NCBI RefSeq assembly: GCF_041902845.1
Contig: NZ_CP159486.1
Location: 2,480,001-2,544,000, forward strand
DNA: 64,000 bases
DNA from: Limibacterium fermenti
GTDB taxonomy: Bacteria > Bacteroidota > Bacteroidia > Bacteroidales > Dysgonomonadaceae
Direction of reading: 5' to 3'
How positions within the stretch are numbered: position 1 is the first letter of the stretch; every line of letters starts with the position of its first letter. The notes beneath the pieces were generated by a model that saw only the letters and a program-made list of their open reading frames with translations, ran no database searches and had not been told where the DNA came from. The position numbers and the translations under genes are program-made. Below, in pieces: positions 36,311 through 44,319 of this stretch.

Positions 36311-37675
36311 ATGGCAAAGAAAGCGAAAAAAATCAAGACAAACAAGGGATTGAAATTGGAAATCGTGAATCCCAATTCGGCGGGTATCGATGTTTCTTCC
36401 ACCGAAATGCAAGTATGTGTCCCTGAAGAGCGGGATGGGGAAAACAACCGCCGCTTCGGCACGTTTACGCAAGATTTACACCTTATATCGGATTGGCTTA
36501 AAGCCTGTGGCATTGAAACCGTCGCCATGGAATCCACGGGGGTGTATTGGGTCCAACTCTACATGATACTGGAATCGGATGGATTCGATGTGTTGCTGGT
36601 CAACGCCAAGGCCATCAAAAATATCAGTGAAAAGAAGACCGACCGGGTAGATGCCGAAACCATCATGGTCTTGCATAGTTACGGGCTTCTGAGAGCCAGT
36701 TTCCAACCCCAGAACCATGCCCGGCGCATCCGCAATGTATCGCGCCACCGTGACGGGTTGTTGAAAGCTTCTTCGCGGGAAGTGCTCCACATGCAAAAGG
36801 CCATGGAATTGATGAACATCAAATTGGGCAATGTCATCAGCGATATTTTGGGAAAATCGGGACAGGAGATTATTCGCGCCATTCTGGCCGGGGAACGCGA
36901 TGCCCGAAAACTATCGGCTTTGGCCGATCCCCGATGCAAATCTCCCAAAGAAACCATCGCCAAATCCCTGCAGGCCAATTGGGACGAAGACCTGCTGTTC
37001 ATGCTCAAACAAAGCTATGAACTGTATGTATATTACCAAAACCTGATGAAGGATTGTGACAAGCAGATAGAGGGCATCCTGCAGGAGTATCTCAAAGACG
37101 TTAAACCCGAAGAAACTTCCAAGCCGGAGCAAAGGGCGAAAAAAGCAAAAGCTCAAAAGAATGCCGTCACGATAGATATCGAAAAGCACGCGATCCGATT
37201 ATGGGGTGTCAACGCGATGCGCATACCGGGTGTCAGTGAAGCGGCCCTGTTGCGGTTGGCCGGTGAGCTGGGACACGATTTTACCGATAAGTTTGACTCA
37301 TACAAACAGTTTTGTTGTTGGTGTAATCTCACACCCAACAACAAAATATCGGGAGGAAAACTCCAGTCCAGCAAAATTCCAAAGCGGAAGAATCCTGTTG
37401 GACAAATCCTGCGTTCTTCGGCAAACTCCCTGAAAACAAGTAAAACGCCCTTAGGATATTACTTCCGGCGTATACAGGCAAAAAGCGGTTACTTGCCGGC
37501 TATTATCGCTACTGCGAACAAATTGGGAAGAATACTCTATACAATGGTTAAATACAAGGTCGAGTTTGATGACTCTTTTACCCAAACCAGCGAAACCGAG
37601 ATACTTAGAAGAAAATTGATTAAGACCCAAAGAACCCTCGAAAAACTTCAAAATCAAATCAAAGAATGCGGATGA
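36311..37675 (+). CDS. IS110-family transposase (DEDD), copy 1
   Basis: A 454-aa recombinase. The RuvC-like DEDD residues are visible as Asp27 (SAGIDVSS), Glu74 (VAMESTGVYW), Asp111 and Asp114 (KKTDRVDAETI). The C-terminal Transposase_20 domain carries IPGVSEAALLRLAGELG and a Ser-rich ILRSSANSLK, where the catalytic Ser is expected. The start at ATGGCAAAG is chosen because it is the one shared by both copies; the upstream ATG at 36290 is changed in copy 2. Confidence 0.93.
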   Translation: MAKKAKKIKTNKGLKLEIVNPNSAGIDVSSTEMQVCVPEERDGENNRRFGTFTQDLHLISDWLKACGIETVAMESTGVYWVQLYMILESDGFDVLLVNAKAIKNISEKKTDRVDAETIMVLHSYGLLRASFQPQNHARRIRNVSRHRDGLLKASSREVLHMQKAMELMNIKLGNVISDILGKSGQEIIRAILAGERDARKLSALADPRCKSPKETIAKSLQANWDEDLLFMLKQSYELYVYYQNLMKDCDKQIEGILQEYLKDVKPEETSKPEQRAKKAKAQKNAVTIDIEKHAIRLWGVNAMRIPGVSEAALLRLAGELGHDFTDKFDSYKQFCCWCNLTPNNKISGGKLQSSKIPKRKNPVGQILRSSANSLKTSKTPLGYYFRRIQAKSGYLPAIIATANKLGRILYTMVKYKVEFDDSFTQTSETEILRRKLIKTQRTLEKLQNQIKECG

Positions 37676-37697
37676 AATGGTTTGTTATATAGAAGAT

Positions 37698-37826
37698 ATG
37701 AAAGATATTCTATACCGCTTATTCGACCAATTTTTTTCCGAGCCATTGAATACGCGGATTTGTGCAATCGGCGTCGGATTATGCGCTGCTTATGTCTGTG
37801 TAATGATAATCATGGCCTTATTATGA
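37698..37826 (+). CDS. 42-aa single-helix membrane microprotein
   Basis: A short frame beginning exactly at the IS right edge: a polar N-terminus (MKDILYRLFDQFFSEPLNTR) and one transmembrane helix (ICAIGVGLCAAYVCVMIIMALL). Its TGA overlaps the next gene's ATG (ATGA), typical of real coupled genes. The IS has removed or displaced its upstream translation signals. Function unknown. Confidence 0.5.
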   Translation: MKDILYRLFDQFFSEPLNTRICAIGVGLCAAYVCVMIIMALL

Positions 37827-38416
37827 AAACAGTATCTCCATTATTCATTACAGAACGCAACGTTGAAACTTATCCGTTTACCGGCGACTGGGAGAAGATC
37901 CTCGGAGAACCGGACATCCGTTTCAGTTCGTTAATTCGGGGCGAAGCAAAGAGCGGCAAAAGCACATACGCGGCTAAATTCGCTCAGTATGTAAGTCAAT
38001 TCGGGCGGGTATTGTATGTGTCGGCCGAAGAGCGCCTAAACTCGAAAACTTTACAAAACCGCTTGAAGTATTGTGGTGTAACAAGTGAGAAGGTTCGCTT
38101 CATACACACTAAGAGCACCGATCAAATCGAAAAGACAATACAAACAGGTGGATATCGCTTTGTAATCATCGACAGTGTGCAGCACGTGCAGATGAGTTAC
38201 CTCGATTTCGAAGTATTAAGACAGAAATTCAAACGGCGTAAGCTATCATGGCACCTAATCATGCAAATGGGCGAAAACATTACTAAGTGGAAGCATGAGG
38301 TCGATGTGCTCATAGACATTAAGAATGGACGTGCCCAGGTACATGGGCGATACAATGCCGCAACATCGATACAAGTACTTAAAAACAATAATAATCAACC
38401 CTCTTTATTTGACTGA
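37823..38416 (+). CDS. P-loop ATPase of the prophage early region (RecA/RadA-like)
   Basis: A 197-aa ATPase with Walker A GEAKSGKST (residues 40-48) and a Walker B-like VIIDSVQHV. The RecA/RadA-like layout suggests a small recombination or replication ATPase. Longer in-frame starts extend into the IS and are rejected; the ATGA overlap with the microprotein fixes the start at 37823. Its substrate and partner are not evident. Confidence 0.75.
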   Translation: MKTVSPLFITERNVETYPFTGDWEKILGEPDIRFSSLIRGEAKSGKSTYAAKFAQYVSQFGRVLYVSAEERLNSKTLQNRLKYCGVTSEKVRFIHTKSTDQIEKTIQTGGYRFVIIDSVQHVQMSYLDFEVLRQKFKRRKLSWHLIMQMGENITKWKHEVDVLIDIKNGRAQVHGRYNAATSIQVLKNNNNQPSLFD

Positions 38417-38419
38417 ATT

Positions 38420-38620
38420 ATGAAAGAAGAAACTAAAAAACAAAGCGTATTTATGCAAATCCGAAATGGCACACGGACTGGCGAAGGTTCTTTTAATGTG
38501 GCACTGGCCGAACTTTTCTATAAGGCAGACAATGGTAATAAGCGGAAACTTGTAAAGGCATTTCCCGATTTTTTTGGCGATGAAGTACCTGAGTTTGAAA
38601 TATACAACGATCAGCTTTAA
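38420..38620 (+). CDS. Hypothetical early prophage protein (66 aa)
   Basis: A small soluble protein (FMQIRNGTRTGEGSFNVALA then KLVKAFPDFFGDEVPEFEIY) starting 3 bp after the ATPase stop. Close spacing supports a real gene in the operon. No family recognised. Confidence 0.6.
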   Translation: MKEETKKQSVFMQIRNGTRTGEGSFNVALAELFYKADNGNKRKLVKAFPDFFGDEVPEFEIYNDQL

Positions 38621-38631
38621 ACGAATAAGAT

Positions 38632-39042
38632 ATGTGTAAAATTTACGTAGCCAGTAGTTGGAGAAATGAGATTCATAATATCGTTGTCCAAGCCCTTCAG
38701 CGTTGGGGACATGAGGTTTATGATTTTAAAAATCCACCAAGTCGTACCGGTTTTTCATGGGCACATATAGATAATAAATGGCAAAACTGGAATACAACAC
38801 AATATCGTGAAGCATTAAATCACCCATTGGCTGTTGCTGGATTCAACTCAGATTTTAATGCGATGAAATGGGCAGACATCTGTATTATGGTTCTATCTGC
38901 ACATACTGAGGCCGGTTGGATGAAGGGAGTCGGAAAGGTTGTTTATGTCGTCCAGTTTTCGACCGAACAACCTGAACTAATGTATAAAATTTATGATGGC
39001 ATCATAAGCAGCTATGACGAATTAACAAAAATGTTTTCCTAA
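38632..39042 (+). CDS. Nucleoside 2-deoxyribosyltransferase-like protein
   Basis: A 136-aa protein of the nucleoside deoxyribosyltransferase fold: KIYVASSWRNE at the start, PPSRTGFSWAHID, DFNAMKWADICIMVL and the active-site-like HTEAGWMKGVGK. Family enzymes move deoxyribose between bases or hydrolyse nucleotides. In a phage early operon it may reshape the nucleotide pool. Its stop codon lies inside the 5' strand of the tRNA-like element that follows. Confidence 0.7.
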   Translation: MCKIYVASSWRNEIHNIVVQALQRWGHEVYDFKNPPSRTGFSWAHIDNKWQNWNTTQYREALNHPLAVAGFNSDFNAMKWADICIMVLSAHTEAGWMKGVGKVVYVVQFSTEQPELMYKIYDGIISSYDELTKMFS

Positions 39043-39079
39043 ACGGTTCTCGGGGCGGTTCGATTCCGCCCATAGGAAC
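39037..39079 (+). ncRNA. tRNA-like (acceptor/T-arm) RNA element 1
   Basis: The outer stem TCCTA (39037-39041) pairs with TAGGA (39073-39077). Inside is a spacer AACGGTTCTC and a T-arm with stem GGGCGG/CCGCCC and loop TTCGATT. The loop has the residues invariant in tRNA T-loops (T54 T55 C56, A58). It lies between the deoxyribosyltransferase stop, which it includes, and the muA start 16 bp downstream. Element 2 at 44030 has the same plan with compensatory changes. Confidence 0.65.
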
Positions 39080-39094
39080 AATAAGCATAACGGT

Positions 39095-41137
39095 ATGAAT
39101 ATCACATCAGGCGAAATAATCACTTACAATGCAGGTTTATGGCTTTCACAGTCGTACGTGCAAGCCAATACCGATGTGGATACAAATTATCTGCGCGTGG
39201 CCAAATCACGGGCAAAAGGCAAGGAAAATGTATCGTGGAATCACATGGTTATTAATGATACTTGCTTTTTCAACTACAACGGTTTGCCGACTGTTGTGAG
39301 ATCACAATTGCCTAATGAAGATTTTTTGGAAGAGAATGCGATAATTGTAAAGCCGATCAAACCTCAGAATGATATTGAGGACATAATCAATGAAGCTCTT
39401 TATAATTCATTCAAACAGTTTCTGCCGGAGTATGCCAATTATAACTACAAAAAATCGAAAGAACTATCGCAGGCGGCTGCCGTTATCTATGAGGCTCGGA
39501 ATTACGTTGAAATAAAGGGAATACCATTTACAAAGAGTGAGTTTTTCGATCAATTGGCCAATGAAATCCGACTGCAAGAACTGAAATATCTACCGATTAC
39601 CTGGCGAAACATCCGTGACAAAATTCAGGCCTATGCTTCCGGTGAAAATATGACCGATATCATCGGGACGAAAAACATAGGCAATGCAAATCGGGCGGAA
39701 TTCAAAAACAACGATTTTATTAAAGGAAGATTGGTCGAACTGGCATCCAGTCAGCGAAACTACTCATCCGCTTTTATATACCGTAAGTTACGGCTCATAA
39801 GCCAACAAAACGGGTTTGATAAATACCCATCCGAACGATGGGTAAGCAACGAACTAAAATCGCCCGAGATAAAATATCTTATCCAACAGCGGTACGGTGC
39901 AAATACCCGCTTTAACGCCCATTATAGAGGCTATACACCGGCACAGTCGGCTCTCTTTGCCGGCGATGCCTGGATGGTTGACGGTACGCGTGTAAACATC
40001 GTAGACCATAAAGGAAAGTGGACGGATGCAAACGGCAAACGCCACACCGGACAAAAGTTCCTATATATCGTAGCTGTACGTGACGTTATGAGCGGTTTGC
40101 CAATCGGTTGGGAGTATTGCTACGACGAAAGCGCCAAAGCGGTTATCGGGGCGCTCTCAATGGCTGTACGCAATGCCGGATACCTTCCGTATGAGTTTAT
40201 CTATGACCGGTTCCCGGGACACAACACTGACGAATGGTTATGGACGGAAGAACAACTTCGTATAAAGGGCGTAATCATGACGAAAGCCCATAAGGCGGAA
40301 GGCAAGGCGAATATTGAGCGTTGGTTCGGGACATTACAATCCGTCTTTATGGCCGAAAGTGATCTCTACTACGGTGAGGGAGTGAAGTCAAGCCGAAGTT
40401 ACGCTCATCGGAGCAAAGAATACGTCACCGAGATGCGTATGTGGGCTACAAAGAACAATTTCAATTTTGATGATGCATGCCGGGAGACCAATACCATTAT
40501 CGAAAACTACATCAATACCCCCTACAGCCATTATTCGCGTAAGTTCAAGAGCATAGACAAGAGTCCGCAGCAATTACATGACGAAAGCGATAAGCCTAAC
40601 GTGTATCCGGTGGATCAGCCTCAATATTGCTTCCTATTCGGACTTCGCAAACAGGTTAGTATCCGTAATTACATGATTCAAACGCAAATTGAGGGGGCGA
40701 CTTACTATTACGGCATCGATGATGTGGATTTGACAGAAAAATATACCGGTGTGAAACTTTGGAATTGCTTTGATTACGAAGATTTGAGTACTGTTCATCT
40801 CTTTGATGGAAATAATTACCTCGGATCATTCAATGAGGTACCACCGGCACAGCGTTTCGGGCCGAAGAAGGACATGAGAGCCGTCGGGATAACCAAGAAG
40901 ATTGCGGAAAAGAACGAAGAACGCCGTCAGCAACGCCTAAAGGATATCGAACGTCGTAAACAGGCTTCGATCGAGACGGATGATGAAGATGCGATATCGC
41001 CCGAAGTGGGAATCATGCAGGGTGGAAACATCGCGAAGCGATTGTATGAAGCGGCTGAAACGGCTTTCTTAAAAAATGAATGGAATACCGAGGACGAAGA
41101 GGAACCGGTACATGTAAATGCAAGGAACCAGTATTAA
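39095..41137 (+). CDS. muA: Mu-type DDE transposase (MuA)
   Basis: A 680-aa transposase. The catalytic core shows Asp296 (DAWMVDGTRV), Asp371 (EFIYDRFPGH) and Glu408 (EGKANIERWFG) as the likely DDE triad, on an rve/RNase H fold. A beta-barrel-like domain and a charged C-terminal tail (KNEERRQQRLKDIERRKQ), the region that contacts MuB in Mu, follow. The N-terminal part should bind phage ends. Complete in length, so transposition may still be possible. Confidence 0.93.
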   Translation: MNITSGEIITYNAGLWLSQSYVQANTDVDTNYLRVAKSRAKGKENVSWNHMVINDTCFFNYNGLPTVVRSQLPNEDFLEENAIIVKPIKPQNDIEDIINEALYNSFKQFLPEYANYNYKKSKELSQAAAVIYEARNYVEIKGIPFTKSEFFDQLANEIRLQELKYLPITWRNIRDKIQAYASGENMTDIIGTKNIGNANRAEFKNNDFIKGRLVELASSQRNYSSAFIYRKLRLISQQNGFDKYPSERWVSNELKSPEIKYLIQQRYGANTRFNAHYRGYTPAQSALFAGDAWMVDGTRVNIVDHKGKWTDANGKRHTGQKFLYIVAVRDVMSGLPIGWEYCYDESAKAVIGALSMAVRNAGYLPYEFIYDRFPGHNTDEWLWTEEQLRIKGVIMTKAHKAEGKANIERWFGTLQSVFMAESDLYYGEGVKSSRSYAHRSKEYVTEMRMWATKNNFNFDDACRETNTIIENYINTPYSHYSRKFKSIDKSPQQLHDESDKPNVYPVDQPQYCFLFGLRKQVSIRNYMIQTQIEGATYYYGIDDVDLTEKYTGVKLWNCFDYEDLSTVHLFDGNNYLGSFNEVPPAQRFGPKKDMRAVGITKKIAEKNEERRQQRLKDIERRKQASIETDDEDAISPEVGIMQGGNIAKRLYEAAETAFLKNEWNTEDEEEPVHVNARNQY

Positions 41138-41139
41138 TC

Positions 41140-41172
41140 AAACATCCTTTAAAGTTGCTTTGAAGCGTGTTT
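41140..41172 (+). other. Hairpin between muA and muB
   Basis: AAACATCCTTTAAAG and CTTTGAAGCGTGTTT form a near-complete 15-bp stem (one mismatch, two G-T pairs) with a TTG loop, starting right after the muA stop. There is no T-run, so it is not a standard terminator. It could be an mRNA processing or stability site that changes the MuA:MuB ratio. Confidence 0.45.
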
Positions 41173-41189
41173 AAAACTCAATAACAACA

Positions 41190-42119
41190 ATGACAGACAA
41201 TCAGAAAAAAGAAATCTTGGAACTCGTTGAAGCCGAAAAAGAACGGATCGGGAGTTATCGCTCTGTGGCAAAAAAGTGCCAACTCAGTGAGGCGACCATT
41301 TCGCAGCTTCGGAAAGGAACTTACTTGGCCGAAGGTGACGACGTATATGAGACCATCGCCCTGGCGTTGGGGTATGATTTCGATACCGGTGATTGGCAAA
41401 TAGCTACCGATATCACCGACTTTCGTATCGTATACCAAACGCTGGATGATGCAAAGAACGAAAGCATGTTCATCGGGATCAGTCACCGGGCCGGTAGTGG
41501 AAAAACAACGCCGGCGGACTATTTTCTGAATCAACATCGCCGTTTGGGAGTGTTCAAATTGAACTGTAAGGAATGGGGCGCACGCACATTCCTGACAAAG
41601 CTGGCACAAGAAGTCGGAGCGGATATTCCAAAAGGGTATATTACTTCATCGACCATCATCGAAAGTGTTTCAGAGGCTATAAAACGGATGTCTCGAACCC
41701 GTCCGCTAATAATCCTTGATCAGGCGAATTCTCTTAAGCCGGCAGCATTACGCAGCATCATCCACTTATTTAATGAGAATGAAGATGTTCTCGGGATGGT
41801 GATCATCGGCACCGACAATCTTGAATATGAAATTAAACGCGGTGTAAGACTTAACAAACAGGGTTACGATGAAGTGGACAGCCGCTTCGGGCGTAAATAT
41901 GTGCATTTGGTTGGGGCAACGCTCTCCGATACACGTAAGATATGCGAAGTCAACGGATTCATGGACAGGGAACAGCAAAAGCAATTCTTTGAAGAATGTG
42001 AGCCGGTTACCGTTCAGCTCTCCGATGGTACCCGCATCCGTGTGGTGGAAGACAAACGCCGTATCAAAAGAATTATTGATCGCGAAAAACTGAAAAGACG
42101 TCATGCAACAGCAAGTTAA
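41190..42119 (+). CDS. muB: MuB-type AAA+ transposition target protein
   Basis: A 309-aa ATPase with an N-terminal helix-turn-helix (GSYRSVAKKCQLSEATISQL), Walker A HRAGSGKT (residues 99-106) and Walker B PLIILDQAN (Asp177). It corresponds to Mu B, which selects target DNA, activates MuA and gives target immunity. It overlaps the next gene by 17 bp. Confidence 0.92.
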   Translation: MTDNQKKEILELVEAEKERIGSYRSVAKKCQLSEATISQLRKGTYLAEGDDVYETIALALGYDFDTGDWQIATDITDFRIVYQTLDDAKNESMFIGISHRAGSGKTTPADYFLNQHRRLGVFKLNCKEWGARTFLTKLAQEVGADIPKGYITSSTIIESVSEAIKRMSRTRPLIILDQANSLKPAALRSIIHLFNENEDVLGMVIIGTDNLEYEIKRGVRLNKQGYDEVDSRFGRKYVHLVGATLSDTRKICEVNGFMDREQQKQFFEECEPVTVQLSDGTRIRVVEDKRRIKRIIDREKLKRRHATAS

Positions 42120-42582
42120 AAAGCATAATCCATTCGCAAAGTTTCACGTATTACTCGGACAAATGCCCGGCGTGGATAAAGAAGAAATGGTTTGGCAATA
42201 TAGCGGATTGCTCACAACTTCGCTTCGTGAGTTTTACGATAAAAAGCCATACGAATTCGGGAAAATGATTGAAGATATGCAACGTATTGTAGATGAAATG
42301 AACGGAAAGAAACCGACACAGAAAAGGAAAGCACAGTCTTGGGATAAAACCGAATTGAAAAAATTACGCAGCGCGGTTTTACACAGGCTGCAAAAGCACG
42401 GAATCGACACGACGGACTGGGATCGGGTGAATAGCTTTATGCATCAGCCGAGGATTGCCGGTAAGACTCTCGGTGAGATGTCCATTGAGGAACTGAGGAA
42501 ATTTATCCCTAAAATGGAGAGCATCTTGGTAAAAGACAAAACCATACGGGACGAATATAAACGATTGGCACAAATTAATTGA
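42103..42582 (+). CDS. Hypothetical early prophage protein (159 aa)
   Basis: A helical protein with KTELKKLRSAVLHRLQKHGI and GKTLGEMSIEELRKFIPKMES, a layout loosely like the GemA/gp16 group of Mu-like phages. That link is weak. It overlaps muB by 17 bp. Confidence 0.6.
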   Translation: MQQQVKKHNPFAKFHVLLGQMPGVDKEEMVWQYSGLLTTSLREFYDKKPYEFGKMIEDMQRIVDEMNGKKPTQKRKAQSWDKTELKKLRSAVLHRLQKHGIDTTDWDRVNSFMHQPRIAGKTLGEMSIEELRKFIPKMESILVKDKTIRDEYKRLAQIN

Positions 42583-42584
42583 TA

Positions 42585-42827
42585 ATGAAGAAAGATCATA
42601 TCCGGAAATTGCAACTCGGCAGGCGTGCCGCTTACCTCAAACGCTGCATTCGTGTACTGGAACTACTGGAACAGCACGAAACCGACTGCAGCGTTCGTAA
42701 GCGTGTATTCTATAAGCATATCAGGCCTGAAGTCGGCGGAAGCTACACTTCATTCAATAATATGCTAAATGAGCCAAACCCGCGCAATCAACTGGATAAG
42801 ATTGAAAAAGAATTAAATGAATTATAA
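42585..42827 (+). CDS. Hypothetical small prophage protein (80 aa)
   Basis: A basic helical protein (KLQLGRRAAYLKRCIRVLEL). The ATG at 42585 is preferred to an in-frame TTG at 42579. It sits 2 bp after the previous stop. No family recognised. Confidence 0.55.
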   Translation: MKKDHIRKLQLGRRAAYLKRCIRVLELLEQHETDCSVRKRVFYKHIRPEVGGSYTSFNNMLNEPNPRNQLDKIEKELNEL

Positions 42828-42829
42828 TT

Positions 42830-43114
42830 ATGGGAATTAAATGGCAAACAAGCAAAGAGGACGGTGAGTTGATCAGCCGTATTTCGGACAGGGCTTCGTC
42901 TCTGGATTTGACAAATGATCAAATAGAGGTACAAATGGATATTACAGCCGTTCATTTGAACGATGTAGAATTGGACTTGCGAAGGCTATTAGAGGAGTTT
43001 GACGATTTTAACTTCGCACATGACATAAATGGTATTCGTAGGCATATAGATACGGAAACAGGTAAATTAACAGGCGGATTTTTGCCTCGGTGCACTAAAA
43101 AAAACAACTTATGA
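42830..43114 (+). CDS. Hypothetical small prophage protein (94 aa)
   Basis: An acidic helical protein (LHLNDVELDLRRLLEEFDDF-like central segment). It starts 2 bp after the previous gene and overlaps the next by 4 bp, so it is clearly part of the operon. The C-terminus RCTKKNNL is basic. No family recognised. Confidence 0.6.
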   Translation: MGIKWQTSKEDGELISRISDRASSLDLTNDQIEVQMDITAVHLNDVELDLRRLLEEFDDFNFAHDINGIRRHIDTETGKLTGGFLPRCTKKNNL

Positions 43115-43368
43115 CAACAGCAGATAAACTTTTAGAAATTAAAAAGATGGCCAATGCGATCGAAGAATTTGACAACGATAATGAAGCCATCGTACAATTA
43201 ATAACCGCTGATGGTAAATTTTATCCATTAATCAACGGTAATTATACCGCAATTCAAGCAATTATCGAATCTGCATACAGACTATTCCCGGACTTTAAAG
43301 ATATCGTCGATGAAGTTGTAAGTGGCACATCTGTAATTAAGGAACTTCAAACAAATCATTTAGGTTAG
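43111..43368 (+). CDS. Hypothetical small prophage protein (85 aa)
   Basis: Coupled by 4 bp to the gene before it. The sequence has KMANAIEEFDNDNEAIVQLI and a C-terminal helix. No family recognised. Confidence 0.6.
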   Translation: MTTADKLLEIKKMANAIEEFDNDNEAIVQLITADGKFYPLINGNYTAIQAIIESAYRLFPDFKDIVDEVVSGTSVIKELQTNHLG

Positions 43369-43375
43369 CAATAAT

Positions 43376-44029
43376 ATGGAAAATGAAATTGTAACAATGA
43401 CTCCCGAAGAACGCAAAGAGTTTGAAGCGTTCTTGGCGGAAAAACGGCGTAAAGAGGCTGTTGAACGGGAAGCCGCCGAGCGAGAAACTTATAAAACACT
43501 GGTCGATGAAAGCATCGAAGCATGTTTTCCTTCTTTGAAATCGACATCGGAGCAATTGAGTGATGGCAAAAAACTTTGCTATAACACCTTTGCCCAGGTG
43601 GTCGATATGAAGGCGGATGTGTACGGCATAAAGGATGGACAGAAGTCTCATACATTCACACATCGCAACGGAAAGATGCGGATTACCCTCGGTAATTATG
43701 AGACAGACAATTACGATGACACAGTTAATGTGGGCATCGAAAAAGTGAAGGAGTATTTGAAATCATTGGCAAAAGATGATGAAAGCAAGCTATTAGTCGG
43801 AGGTGTATTAAAGCTACTTAGCCGAGATCAGAAAGGGAACCTGAAGGCATCCCGGGTGCTGCAGCTTCGTAAGATGGCCGAACAAAGCGGAAACGATCAG
43901 TTCATTGACGGCGTCCGGATTATTGAAGATGCTTACCGGCCGGCGATATCCAAAACCTACGTAAAGGCAGAGTACAAGAATGAGCAAAACGAATGGATTG
44001 CCATTCCCCTCGGCATGACAGAGGCCTGA
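43376..44029 (+). CDS. DUF3164 family protein of Mu-like phages
   Basis: A 217-aa protein matching the DUF3164 group found in Mu-like prophage early regions. Typical text is VVDMKADVYGIKDGQKSHTF, GKMRITLGNYETDNYDD and SKLLVGGVLKLLSRDQKGNLKASRVLQLR. The role is unknown. A tRNA-like element follows immediately after its stop. Confidence 0.85.
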   Translation: MENEIVTMTPEERKEFEAFLAEKRRKEAVEREAAERETYKTLVDESIEACFPSLKSTSEQLSDGKKLCYNTFAQVVDMKADVYGIKDGQKSHTFTHRNGKMRITLGNYETDNYDDTVNVGIEKVKEYLKSLAKDDESKLLVGGVLKLLSRDQKGNLKASRVLQLRKMAEQSGNDQFIDGVRIIEDAYRPAISKTYVKAEYKNEQNEWIAIPLGMTEA

Positions 44030-44076
44030 TCCACGAACGGTTCTTTTTGGCAGGGTTCGATTCCCTGCCGTGGAAC
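44030..44076 (+). ncRNA. tRNA-like (acceptor/T-arm) RNA element 2
   Basis: The outer stem TCCACG (44030-44035) pairs with CGTGGA (44069-44074; the last C is shared with the T-stem). The spacer AACGGTTCTTTTT is followed by a T-arm with stem GGCAGGG/CCCTGCC and loop TTCGATT. Compared with element 1 both stems have changed while pairing is kept; AACGGTTCT, the loop and the trailing GGAAC are conserved. It starts at the base after the DUF3164 stop and ends 24 bp before the next gene. Confidence 0.65.
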
Positions 44077-44100
44077 GATTTTAATTTAATATTTCGAATT

Positions 44101-44319
44101 ATGATAACAATTATTACTATTGGACTATTGGTCTTGGCAGTATTCGCTTTGGGACTGGGCTGCTTGTTTCAGAAGGTCGATATCGAAGACCTGAAGCTAC
44201 AGCGAGATCGGATGAATGAACTGTACCGGCTTGAAAGCGACCGTAACATCGAGAAACTGAAAGAAGAAATCTTCCGGGATGATAAGGATGAGATACTTCT
44301 AAACACGAGGGGCTTATGA
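44101..44319 (+). CDS. Small membrane protein with charged helix
   Basis: A 72-aa protein with one N-terminal transmembrane helix (MITIITIGLLVLAVFALGLGCLF) and a charged C-terminal helix (LQRDRMNELYRLESDRNIEK), a layout recalling phage spanins or holin partners, though too little is seen to assign. The longer upstream frame runs through the tRNA-like element and is rejected. It overlaps the next gene by 4 bp. Confidence 0.6.
   Translation: MITIITIGLLVLAVFALGLGCLFQKVDIEDLKLQRDRMNELYRLESDRNIEKLKEEIFRDDKDEILLNTRGL

Larger units (their letters stand above)
36091..37697 (+). mobile_element. IS110-family element, copy 1
   Basis: Limits are set by comparison with copy 2 (46869-48475): identity starts at CAAAGTTAGG and ends at AGAAGAT, and both copies are 1,607 bp. 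There is a 220-bp leader, one transposase gene and a 22-bp tail, with no terminal inverted repeats or target duplication evident, as expected for IS110. It separates the repressor/Ner region from the rest of the prophage early genes, its right edge touching the ATG of the next small gene. Confidence 0.92.

Noticed and set aside
37682..37822. Extended start of the P-loop ATPase
   Set aside because: It begins inside the IS end and overlaps the microprotein frame. The ATGA overlap at 37823 is the natural start.
43993..44100. N-terminal extension of the small membrane protein at 44101
   Set aside because: It would translate the tRNA-like element and the end of the DUF3164 gene in another frame.
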